Shown: piece by piece, positions 29,727 through 37,464 of the stretch
How the letters are laid out: every line of letters starts with the position of its first letter
How positions within the stretch are numbered: the stretch's first letter is position 1
Source: Rhodobacter sp.
GTDB taxonomy: Bacteria > Pseudomonadota > Alphaproteobacteria > Rhodobacterales > Rhodobacteraceae
Length of the DNA stretch: 59,026 bases
Direction: 5' to 3'
Assembly (NCBI GenBank): GCA_030066215.1
Contig: JASJCA010000059.1
Coordinates: 1-59,026 of the forward strand
Made by a program: the position numbers and the translations under genes
Notes under the pieces: model-generated
What the model was told of the DNA's origin: nothing
Databases searched by the model: none
What the model saw: the letters and a program-made list of their open reading frames with translations, nothing else

Positions 29727-31280
29727 TTACGCCACCCACCAGCGTTCGGCCATGCGGGCATTGTCCATTTGCCAGAGGTTGCCGACGGTGTCGGGCGAGC
29801 CGATCTTGTTGCTGACGGCTTGCACGTAGTTGGCGAACATCGGCACCAGGACGCCGCCGTCGTCGCGCAGGATCTGCTGCATCTCACCGTATTGCTCGGC
29901 GCGCTTGGCCGGGTCGAGCTCTGCCCGGGCGCTGACCAGCAGTTCCTGGAAGCGGGCGCTGTCCTTTTCGTCCCACTGGCTGTCGTTCCACGGCACGCCG
30001 GCCTCGTACGCGGTCGAGAACATCCAGTCCTCGGTGGCGCGGCCCGACCAGTAGCAGGCGCAGAACGGCTTTTTCAGCCAGACGTTCGACCAGTAGCCGT
30101 CGGCCGGCTCCTGCACCACGTTGATGTTGATGCCGGCGGCCTTGGCCGAGGCCTGGAACAGCTGCGCGGCGTCGACAGCACCCTCGAAAGCGGCGTTCGA
30201 TGCGGAAAGGTCGATGTCGATCGACGAGAGCCCTGCCTGCTGCAGGTGGAACTTGGCCTTGTCGGGATCGTAGGCCAACTGCTCCATGTCCGCGGCGTAG
30301 TAGGGGTTCGCCGGCCCGATGGGCGTGTCGTTGCCGACCTGGCCGTGGCCGAGCAGGATCTTGTCGACCATCTCTTGCCGGTTGATCGCGTATTTGATCG
30401 CGCGGCGCACATTGACGTCGTTGAACGGCTCGACATCGGTGAGCATCGGGAAGGTGTAGTGCTGATTGCCGGTCACCTCTTGGATGCGCAGCATCGGGTT
30501 GGCGCGCAACAAAGCCTCGGTCTTGAAGTCGATGCGGTTGATGGCGTCGACTTGCCCCGTGAGCAGCGCGTTCATCCGGGCGGTGTTGTCGTTGATCGCG
30601 ATGTACTCGATCTCGTCGAAATACCCCGCGTCATCGCCCTTGTAGCTGTCGGCATAGCGCGCCGCGGTCATGCGCACGCCCGGATCGAGATTGGTCGCCC
30701 TGTAGAGCCCGGTGCCGATACCGTTGGCGATGGCGCCCTCGATGTCGTCGGCGGGATACATCAGGATGTGGTAGTCCGACAGCAGGTACGGGAAGTCGGC
30801 GTTGCCGTTCTCCAAGACGAACTGGACCTGATGGTCGGTCATCTTCTTCATCTCAGAGATCGCGGCGACGATCGGCTGGGCGGCGGATTTCGCGCCCTCG
30901 GCCACATGCATCTGCAAGGATGCGATCACGTCGTCGGCGCCGAAGTCCTTGCCGTTGTGGAAGGTGACGCCCTGGCGCAGGTTGAAGGTCCAGGTTTTGG
31001 CGTCGGCCGAGGCCTCCCAGCTTTCCGCGAGTTCACCCCTGAGCGAACCGTCCGCGGCGTTCTCGGTCAGGCAGTCAAAGACGCAGCCCATGGCGGAGGC
31101 GATCATGAAGAGGTCGGAATGGGTCCGGCCGTCCCAGCTGTCGGAGGTGTTGGCACCCGAAAGCCCGGCGATCAGCTTGCCGCCGCGCGCCTGCGCCCTC
31201 AGCGGCAGGCCGGTGGCGGCCAGCACGCCGGCGGCGGCGCCGGTCTTGAGTAGTCCACGTCTGCTGAATCGTGACATCAT
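29727..31280 (-). CDS. peptide ABC transporter substrate-binding protein (SBP family 5)
   Basis: This 517-residue DppA/OppA-like binding protein captures peptides or similar solutes in the periplasm. A twin-arginine signal is evident (SRRGLLKTGAAAGVLAATG). Family-5 motifs follow: LAESWEASADAKTWTFNLRQ, GVTFHNGKDFGADDVIASLQ, NDVNVRRAIKYAINRQEMVD and YDPDKAKFHLQQAG. I use the first of two adjacent ATGs, preceded by GGGAGAACAA. It is the last gene of the operon permease-permease-ATPase-binding protein; the usual order has the binding protein first. The ligand is unknown, but an upstream aminopeptidase suggests peptides. Confidence 0.9.
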   Translation of the reverse strand: MMSRFSRRGLLKTGAAAGVLAATGLPLRAQARGGKLIAGLSGANTSDSWDGRTHSDLFMIASAMGCVFDCLTENAADGSLRGELAESWEASADAKTWTFNLRQGVTFHNGKDFGADDVIASLQMHVAEGAKSAAQPIVAAISEMKKMTDHQVQFVLENGNADFPYLLSDYHILMYPADDIEGAIANGIGTGLYRATNLDPGVRMTAARYADSYKGDDAGYFDEIEYIAINDNTARMNALLTGQVDAINRIDFKTEALLRANPMLRIQEVTGNQHYTFPMLTDVEPFNDVNVRRAIKYAINRQEMVDKILLGHGQVGNDTPIGPANPYYAADMEQLAYDPDKAKFHLQQAGLSSIDIDLSASNAAFEGAVDAAQLFQASAKAAGININVVQEPADGYWSNVWLKKPFCACYWSGRATEDWMFSTAYEAGVPWNDSQWDEKDSARFQELLVSARAELDPAKRAEQYGEMQQILRDDGGVLVPMFANYVQAVSNKIGSPDTVGNLWQMDNARMAERWWVA

Positions 31281-31357
31281 TTGTTCTCCCATGTTGTCAG
31301 TCGTCACGGACAGGTTGGCCCCGCCCTTTTCACCGGCCCCTCTTAGAAGCGATTCGG

Positions 31358-33013
31358 CTACATCTTATCAACAGCGGCGTCGCCGATGTTATCAACTCCG
31401 CGTTCCGCCAAGAGATTGGTCAGCCAATCTGGGTCCATCTCGGGCACCGAACTGAGCAGAAGGTCGGTGTAGGGATGGTGCGGCGGGCGGAACATCTCGT
31501 CCTTTTCGCCCTGTTCGACGACGCGGCCGTCCTTCATCACCACCACCTCGTCCGAAATCGCGCGCACGGTGGCCAGGTCGTGGGTGATGAACATGTAGCT
31601 CAGCCCCAGCGTGTCCTGCAGCCGGGCGAGCAGCTTGAGGATGCCCTCGGCGACGAGCTGGTCGAGGGCGCTGGTGACCTCGTCGCAGATGATGAACTTG
31701 GGCTCGGCGGCCAGCGCGCGGGCGATGCCGATGCGCTGTTTCTGACCGCCCGAGAGCTCGGACGGGATCCGGTCGATGAACTGGTCGGGCTCCAGCTCGA
31801 TCTCGTTGAGAAGTTCGCGCACCCGTTCGCGCCGCTGGGCGCCCTTCAGCCCCATGTAGAATTCCACCGGGCGGCCGATGATCTCGCCGATCGACTTGCG
31901 CGGGTTCAGCGCGGTGTCGGCCATCTGGTAGATCATCTGCGCCTGGCGTAGCTGCATCTTGTTGCGCTGGCGGTAGTCGCGGGGCAGCGGCTCGCCGTCG
32001 AATTCCACCGCGCCCTCGCTGGGCGGCAAAAGCCCTGTGATCACACGGGCGGCGGTGGACTTGCCAGAGCCCGATTCGCCCACGACGGCGACCGTGCGGC
32101 CGGCGTGGATGTCGAAGCTGATGTCGTGCAGGACCGGGATCTTGCCATAGGCCGCGGTGACGTTCCTGACGCAGATCACCGGGGTCGCGCCTTGGGGCAC
32201 CGACGGCTTGGTCGGGCGTTGAAAGCTGCGCACGGCCCAAAGCGACTTGGTGTAGTCCTCTTGCGGGTCCGACAGCATGCGGCGGGTGTCGGCCTCTTCG
32301 ACCTCGTCGCCTTTCAAGAGAACTTTGATCTTGTCGGCCATCTGGGCGACGACGGCGAGGTCGTGGGTGATGTAGATCGCGGCGGTGTCGTACTGTTCGA
32401 CGATGTCGCGGATCGAGGCCAAGACCTCGATCTGGGTGGTGACGTCGAGCGCGGTGGTGGGCTCGTCGAAGATGATCAGGTCGGGCCGGCACGACATCGC
32501 CATCGCGGTCATGGCGCGCTGCAACTGCCCGCCGGAGACCTGGTGCGGATAGCGAAAGCCGATCCCGTCGGGGTTCGGCAGGCGCAGACGGCGGTAGAGC
32601 TCGGTGCCGTCCTTGACGCTGTCGACCCGGGTCGAGACGCCGTGCTGCACCGGGCCCTCGACATGCTGGTCGATCAGCCGGTGCGCGGGGTTGAAGCTGG
32701 CGGCGGCCGATTGCGCGACATAGGCGATGCGCTTGCCCAGAAGGTGGCGTTTGGTGTCGGCGGAGGCGTTGATCAGGTCGATGCCGTCAAAGGTCACCTC
32801 GCCCTTCGAAATCCGCACGCCGTCGCGGGTGAAGCCCATGGCGGCGAGGCCCAGCGTCGACTTGCCGGCGCCGGATTCGCCGATCAGGCCCAGGACCTCG
32901 CCCTTGTTCAGAGTGGTGCTGGCGCCGTTGATGATCGGCATCCAGGTCTCGTCGGCGCGGCCCTCGATCCAGAGGTCCTTGATCTCGACCAGCGGGGCGT
33001 TGGGGATGTTCAT
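31358..33013 (-). CDS. peptide ABC transporter ATPase, two fused nucleotide-binding domains
   Basis: This 551-residue cytoplasmic protein carries the two Dpp/Opp ATPases (DppD and DppF equivalents) in one chain. Domain 1 has Walker A GESGAGKST, signature VSGGQLQRAMTAMAM and Walker B LIIFDEPTTALD. Domain 2 has Walker A GESGSGKST, signature LSGGQKQRIGIARAL and FIICDEVTSALD. Both therefore look competent for ATP hydrolysis. A short DPPs-type C-terminal tail follows domain 1 (TRRMLSDPQEDYTKSLW). The gene starts 4 bp after the DppC-like permease gene, in one operon. Confidence 0.93.
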   Translation of the reverse strand: MNIPNAPLVEIKDLWIEGRADETWMPIINGASTTLNKGEVLGLIGESGAGKSTLGLAAMGFTRDGVRISKGEVTFDGIDLINASADTKRHLLGKRIAYVAQSAAASFNPAHRLIDQHVEGPVQHGVSTRVDSVKDGTELYRRLRLPNPDGIGFRYPHQVSGGQLQRAMTAMAMSCRPDLIIFDEPTTALDVTTQIEVLASIRDIVEQYDTAAIYITHDLAVVAQMADKIKVLLKGDEVEEADTRRMLSDPQEDYTKSLWAVRSFQRPTKPSVPQGATPVICVRNVTAAYGKIPVLHDISFDIHAGRTVAVVGESGSGKSTAARVITGLLPPSEGAVEFDGEPLPRDYRQRNKMQLRQAQMIYQMADTALNPRKSIGEIIGRPVEFYMGLKGAQRRERVRELLNEIELEPDQFIDRIPSELSGGQKQRIGIARALAAEPKFIICDEVTSALDQLVAEGILKLLARLQDTLGLSYMFITHDLATVRAISDEVVVMKDGRVVEQGEKDEMFRPPHHPYTDLLLSSVPEMDPDWLTNLLAERGVDNIGDAAVDKM

Positions 33014-33017
33014 CGCG

Positions 33018-34421
33018 TCATTCCTTCAGCCCCGAGGATTTGTGCAGCATCCAGTCAACGACGAAGTTCACCGCCACGGTCAACAGAGCGATGGCCCCAG
33101 CAGCCAAGAGCGGCAGCGCGGCGGTCAAGGGCGAGAAGGCGGCGAAGTTGATGAACTGGGCGAGGTCGCGGACCATGGTGCCCCAGTCGGCCAAGGGCGG
33201 CTGGATGCCGACGCCGAGGAACGAAAGCGAGGCGATGGTCAGGAACACGAAGCAGAAGCGCAGGCCGAACTCGGCCAAAAGCGGCGCGGTGGCGTTGGGC
33301 AGGATTTCGCGGAAGATCAGATAGCTCAGGCCCTCTCCGCGCAGCTTCGCCGCCTCGATATAGTCCATCACGACGATGTTGATGCCGACCGCGCGGGCCA
33401 GGCGGAAGACGCGTGTCGAATCGATCACGGCGATGATAACGATCATGTAGATCGTCAACAGCCACGACTGGTTGCCGGCCCAAGCGCTGGCGATGGTCAT
33501 CAGCAGAAGCGCGAAGATCAGCGCCGGGATCGCCATCAGCACGTCGACCGCGCGGCTGAGGACCTGGTCCAGCCAGCCGCCCAGCGTCGCCGCCAGAAAC
33601 CCCAGAGAGCCGCCGAGGAAGAACGCCAGGCAGGTGGTGGCGAAGGCGATGCCGACGGTGTTCTGCGCGCCGTAGATCAGGCGGCTGAGCAGATCGCGGC
33701 CGATCTGGTCGGTGCCCAAAGGATAGGCCGGGTCGCCGCCGAGCGCGGGGTCGCCGCCGGGCAGGACGTTGACCTTGGCGAAGACCTCCTCTTGCCCGTG
33801 CGGCGCGATGATCCCGGCAAAGATCGCCAGGATGGCGTAGACCAGGATCACGTAGATGCCGAAGGACGCGGTCAGCGGCATGCCGCGGAACAGCTTTTTC
33901 GACCCGGCGGTGCCCAGATGCCGGCCCAGAAGTCGGAACAGGAAGGCCCCGATGGCGAACAGGATGAACCCCTGCACCGCCCAACGGAAGAACAGCGCGT
34001 TTTCCTGCAGATAGAGCCAGACGCCGCCGATCACCGCCGCAGCGCCAAGCGCATAGCCGAAGGCGACGCCATAGGGCATGTCGCGGAAAAACGGCGCATT
34101 GTCGGTGATCATCTGGCCGGCATACCGAAACAGCCACCCGGCCACTGCGATCCCCGCGAAGACAAGTAGGATGACGCGCAGCGCCGTGCGGCCGCCGAAA
34201 ACCGCGCTCCAGAGCAGGCTGATCGCCGCCAAGAGCAGCAGCGCCAGGATCGAGGCGATGATCAGCGGCATTTCGTTGAAGGTCTCGCCGCGGTTGTCGA
34301 ACATCTGCCCGATGCTACGGAACAGGAACCCCGCGAAGGCGATCACGCCCAGCGCGATCAGCAGCGTGCCGGCCCCGCCGAAGAACGCGATCAGGTCGCC
34401 AAAGGCATTGTCGAAGGTCAT
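33018..34421 (-). CDS. DppC-like ABC permease with five extra N-terminal membrane helices
   Basis: This is the second permease of the peptide importer. The canonical DppC core begins near residue 180 (ASFGIYVILVYAILAIFAGI) and contains YPLGTDQIGRDLLSRLIYGA and the EAA loop YIEAAKLRGEGLSYLIFREI. At 467 residues it is some 170 longer than a usual DppC (about 300). The excess holds about five more hydrophobic helices, including LIALGVIAFAGFLF, MPLIIASILALLLLAAISLL, LRVILLVFAGIAVAGWLF and AVQGFILFAIGAFLFRLLG. The start overlaps the DppB-like stop by 4 bp. Confidence 0.9.
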   Translation of the reverse strand: MTFDNAFGDLIAFFGGAGTLLIALGVIAFAGFLFRSIGQMFDNRGETFNEMPLIIASILALLLLAAISLLWSAVFGGRTALRVILLVFAGIAVAGWLFRYAGQMITDNAPFFRDMPYGVAFGYALGAAAVIGGVWLYLQENALFFRWAVQGFILFAIGAFLFRLLGRHLGTAGSKKLFRGMPLTASFGIYVILVYAILAIFAGIIAPHGQEEVFAKVNVLPGGDPALGGDPAYPLGTDQIGRDLLSRLIYGAQNTVGIAFATTCLAFFLGGSLGFLAATLGGWLDQVLSRAVDVLMAIPALIFALLLMTIASAWAGNQSWLLTIYMIVIIAVIDSTRVFRLARAVGINIVVMDYIEAAKLRGEGLSYLIFREILPNATAPLLAEFGLRFCFVFLTIASLSFLGVGIQPPLADWGTMVRDLAQFINFAAFSPLTAALPLLAAGAIALLTVAVNFVVDWMLHKSSGLKE

Positions 34422-35407
34422 TTCGGATGCCTCAGCCGCGGGTTCGACAGGATCGACAGGATGTCGGCCATGAGGTTGAGAAGGATGTAGGCGCCGGCGA
34501 AGATCAGGCAGCAGGCCTGCACCACGGGGATGTCGCGAATCTTGACGCTGTCGACGAAGAGCTGGCCGATGCCGGGATAGACGAAGACCACCTCGACCAC
34601 CACGACGCCGGTGATCAGGTAGGCGAGGTTCAGCGCGATGACGTTGATGATCGGAGCCAGCGCATTCGGCAGCGCGTGGACCACGATGACGCGCATCGGG
34701 CTGAGGCCTTTCAGCCGCGCCATCTCGATGTAGGGCGAGGCCAAGAGGTTGATGATCGCCGCCCGCGTCATCCGCATCATATGCGCGGTGACCACGAGCG
34801 TCAGCGTCAGCGCGGGCAAGAGCGTGCGGATGGTGCGGTCGGTCAGGCTCATCCCCTCGAAGATGTTCGACAAGGACGGCAGCACCGGGTTCAGGACGGC
34901 GAGGAACAGGATCAGGATGTAGGCGAGGAAGAATTCGGGGCTCGAGATCGAGCTGAGGGTGAAGATGTTGGTGGCGCGGTCGAACACCGAATTGCGGTAA
35001 AGCGCGGCCAGAATCCCCAGGGTTAGAGACACCGGCACGGCGATCGCGGCGGTCACGCCGGCCAGAAACATGGTGTTTTCGAACCGCGGCGCGATCTGTT
35101 CGGCCACCGTCTTGAGCTGGTCGCCGCCCATGTTGGTCTGGAAGTTGAGCTGCGCGAACGAGGTGCCCAGATCGCCCTGCAGGATGCCGCCGAGCCAGGT
35201 GAAGTAGCGGAAGAAGAACGGCTGATCGAGCCCGAGGTCGCGGCGGATGGTCTCGATCGCCTCGGGCGTCGCACCCTGGCCCAGGATCGCCTGGGCGAAG
35301 TCTCCGGGGAGCAGATTGACCGCAACGAAGATCACGATCGACACGACCAGCAGGGTCACCGCGCCCAGGGCAAGCCGCTGTATGATGATCCGCAGGACCG
35401 AGTCCAA
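34418..35407 (-). CDS. DppB-like peptide ABC transporter permease
   Basis: This 329-residue inner-membrane protein is the first permease of the peptide importer. It shows the DppB/OppB hallmarks: an N-terminal helix (LALGAVTLLVVSIVIFVAVN), LPGDFAQAILGQGATPEAIE, the periplasmic LGLDQPFFFRYFTWLGGILQ and the EAA loop region IEMARLKGLSPMRVIVVHAL. The only upstream start is a TTG preceded at a distance by GGGGGGA. It lies 79 bp after the proline iminopeptidase gene on the same strand and overlaps the next permease by 4 bp. Confidence 0.92.
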   Translation of the reverse strand: MDSVLRIIIQRLALGAVTLLVVSIVIFVAVNLLPGDFAQAILGQGATPEAIETIRRDLGLDQPFFFRYFTWLGGILQGDLGTSFAQLNFQTNMGGDQLKTVAEQIAPRFENTMFLAGVTAAIAVPVSLTLGILAALYRNSVFDRATNIFTLSSISSPEFFLAYILILFLAVLNPVLPSLSNIFEGMSLTDRTIRTLLPALTLTLVVTAHMMRMTRAAIINLLASPYIEMARLKGLSPMRVIVVHALPNALAPIINVIALNLAYLITGVVVVEVVFVYPGIGQLFVDSVKIRDIPVVQACCLIFAGAYILLNLMADILSILSNPRLRHPK

Positions 35408-35486
35408 ACCGCGATGTCCCCCCCTGGCGTTTCGCCTTTGCGGGTCAGGTTAACGGCTGAGCCTCACATGTAAAGGGCTGGGGCGG

Positions 35487-36491
35487 TCAAACCGGGGCCG
35501 CCGCCAGGGCGCGCAATGCGCGGTCGTTGCGCAGCCGATCCATGGTGCGCACCAGCTCGGCACTGATCCCGGGTTCCGACAGCGCGTGGCCCGCCTTGCC
35601 GATCATCCGCAGATCCGACCGCGGCCAAGCCTTGTGCAGCCGGTAGGCCGAGGCCGGCGGGCAGATCATGTCGTAGCGGCCCTGGACGATGATGCCGGGC
35701 ACGTCGCGGATGAGGTCGATCTGCTGCAGGATCTGGCCGTCGGTCTCCAGAAACCCGGCATGGGTGAAATAGTGATTTTCCAGCCGGGCAAAGGCACGGG
35801 CATATTCGGCGGGGCTTTCGCCGCCGGGACCCTCGTTGTCGATCGACGCGAGCGTGTTCTCCCAGCTCGCCCAGGCGCGGGCGAACCGGGTTTCCAGCAT
35901 CAGATCGCCGGAAAACAGCCGCCGGTGATAGGCGGCGATCAAGTCGCCGCGCTCGTCCTCGGGAATGAGCCCGGTGAAACGTGCCCACATGTCGGGCCAG
36001 AACTGGCCGGCGCCGCCGCCGTAGAACCACTGCAGCTCGGCCCGGGTCATCAGGAACACGCCGCGCAGGATCAGCTGCGCCGCGCGCTCGGGATGGGACT
36101 GGGCATAGATCAGCGCCAGCGTCGCGCCCCAACTGCCGCCGAAGACCAGCCAGCGGTCGATGCCCATCGCCGTGCGGATCGTCTCGATGTCGCGCAGGAG
36201 GTGCCAGGTGGTGTTGGCCTCGACCGAGGCATGGGGCCGCGACCGGCCGCAGCCGCGCTGGTCGAACAGCACGGCCCGGTAGACCGATGGGTCGAAATAG
36301 CGCCGCATCGCCGGGCTGCAGCCGCCGCCGGGCCCGCCATGCAGCACCACCACCGGGATACCGTCGGGGTTGCCGCATTGCTCGACATAGACCCGGTGGC
36401 CGTCGCCCACGTCCATCATGCGCTGATCGAAGGGGTCGATCGGCGGGTAGAGGTAATGTGCGCTTTTGCGTCGGTCTGCGACCTTGTCCAT
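35487..36491 (-). CDS. pip: proline iminopeptidase
   Basis: This alpha/beta-hydrolase (peptidase family S33) releases N-terminal proline from peptides in the cytoplasm. It is 334 residues. Motifs are the oxyanion loop [28 protein letters not shown], the nucleophile elbow [20 protein letters not shown], the catalytic Asp in [10 protein letters not shown] and the His in [10 protein letters not shown]. The ATG is fixed by AGGAGGATT directly upstream. It precedes the peptide ABC importer genes on the same strand, which suggests import and then hydrolysis of peptides. It is divergent from ubiG across 72 bp. Confidence 0.94.
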   Translation of the reverse strand: MDKVADRRKSAHYLYPPIDPFDQRMMDVGDGHRVYVEQCGNPDGIPVVVLHGGPGGGCSPAMRRYFDPSVYRAVLFDQRGCGRSRPHASVEANTTWHLLRDIETIRTAMGIDRWLVFGGSWGATLALIYAQSHPERAAQLILRGVFLMTRAELQWFYGGGAGQFWPDMWARFTGLIPEDERGDLIAAYHRRLFSGDLMLETRFARAWASWENTLASIDNEGPGGESPAEYARAFARLENHYFTHAGFLETDGQILQQIDLIRDVPGIIVQGRYDMICPPASAYRLHKAWPRSDLRMIGKAGHALSEPGISAELVRTMDRLRNDRALRALAAAPV

Positions 36492-36563
36492 AATCCTCCT
36501 ATATATCGCCCGAACCGGCCCCGCCACGGGGGCAAACGCGAAAAATCTTCGAGGATCGCCAGG

Positions 36564-37301
36564 ATGCAGACCACAATCGACCCCGCCGAGGTCGCCAAGT
36601 TCGAAGCGATGGCCGCCGAATGGTGGGACCCGGTGGGCAAATTCAAGCCCTTGCACATGCTGAACCCTTGCCGGCTGGACTACATCACCGCGCAGATCGC
36701 CGCCGAGTTCGGGCGCGACTTGTCCGGGCCGGCGCCGTTCGAAGGGCTGCGGATATTGGACATCGGCTGCGGCGGCGGGTTGCTCAGCGAACCGATGGCG
36801 CGGCTGGGCGCGGACGTGGTCGGCGCCGATGCGGCAGAGCGCAACATTCCCGTCGCACGGATCCATGCCGAACAGTCCGGGCTGGCGATCGACTATCGTC
36901 ACACCACGGCCGAGGCGCTGGTCGAGGCGGGCGAGGTCTTCGATGCGGTGCTGAACATGGAAGTGGTCGAGCATGTCGCCGACCCGCAGGCCTATCTGAC
37001 CGCCTGCCAGCGGCTCCTGCGGCCCGGCGGGCTGATGGTGTGTTCAACGCTGAACCGGAACCCGAAGAGCTATGTCATGGCGATCATCGGCGCCGAACAC
37101 GTGATGCGCTGGCTGCCGAAGGGCACGCATGAATGGTCGAAATTCATCACGCCGGACGAGCTTTTTGCCATGTTAGAGAGCGCAGGGCTGGATCCGGTCG
37201 ACCGCAAGGGCTTCGTCTTCAACCCGCTGGCCTGGTCCTGGTCGATCTCGGACCGCGACCTTTCGGTGAACTACGTCACGACCAGCCTCAAATCGGACTG
37301 A
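36564..37301 (+). CDS. ubiG: 3-demethylubiquinone-9 3-O-methyltransferase
   Basis: UbiG carries out both O-methylation steps of ubiquinone synthesis with S-adenosylmethionine. It is 245 residues. The N-terminus [20 protein letters not shown] with [15 protein letters not shown] is diagnostic; SAM motif I is [20 protein letters not shown], and [15 protein letters not shown] and [20 protein letters not shown] follow. GCCAGG precedes the ATG. Translation ends directly at a cluster of palindromes, which probably forms the transcript end facing the convergent RTX gene. Confidence 0.97.
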   Translation: MQTTIDPAEVAKFEAMAAEWWDPVGKFKPLHMLNPCRLDYITAQIAAEFGRDLSGPAPFEGLRILDIGCGGGLLSEPMARLGADVVGADAAERNIPVARIHAEQSGLAIDYRHTTAEALVEAGEVFDAVLNMEVVEHVADPQAYLTACQRLLRPGGLMVCSTLNRNPKSYVMAIIGAEHVMRWLPKGTHEWSKFITPDELFAMLESAGLDPVDRKGFVFNPLAWSWSISDRDLSVNYVTTSLKSD

Positions 37302-37441
37302 CGGCCGTTTCGAAGCCGTTCAATCCGGTCAGCTCGGGGTGCAAGCGGCTTCGAAGCCGCTTGGGAACGCGTTTCGAAACGCGTTTCGCAAGGCCCTTCG
37401 AAGGGCCTTTTGCGGCGCATGTGCCAAATGTTCGTTTGCAC
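37301..37441. repeat. array of TTCGAA-centred palindromes between ubiG and the RTX gene
   Basis: Three perfect palindromes of 20-22 bp share the core TTCGAA but have different self-complementary arms: 37342-37363 (arms CAAGCGGC/GCCGCTTG), 37366-37385 (AACGCGT/ACGCGTT) and 37390-37409 (AAGGCCC/GGGCCTT). A fourth, imperfect copy (37301-37320) overlaps the last base of the ubiG stop. A further hairpin, GTGC-(C)-AAA...TTTGCAC, lies at 37421-37441. The three perfect cores are 23 and 24 bp apart. The array may act as a bidirectional terminator; its regularity is greater than that needs. Confidence 0.8.
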
Positions 37442-37464
37442 TGACGCCCCTTGGCGAACCGGCG

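Noticed and set aside
29769-31253. 494-residue plus-strand frame opposite the peptide-binding protein
   Set aside because: Antisense to a clear SBP family-5 gene; no ribosome-binding site or known domain.
32727-34169. 480-residue plus-strand frame opposite the ATPase and permease
   Set aside because: Antisense to two well-supported transporter genes; composition is extreme (Gln/Arg/Asp).
36492-36563. Leaderless promoter for pip (TATATA just before its ribosome-binding site)
   Set aside because: The TATATA would place the start of transcription inside the ribosome-binding site, inconsistent with the strong AGGAGG; no -35 fits.
37301-37441. CRISPR array
   Set aside because: Units are 20-22 bp palindromes with only six bases in common and no uniform spacers; there are no cas genes nearby.
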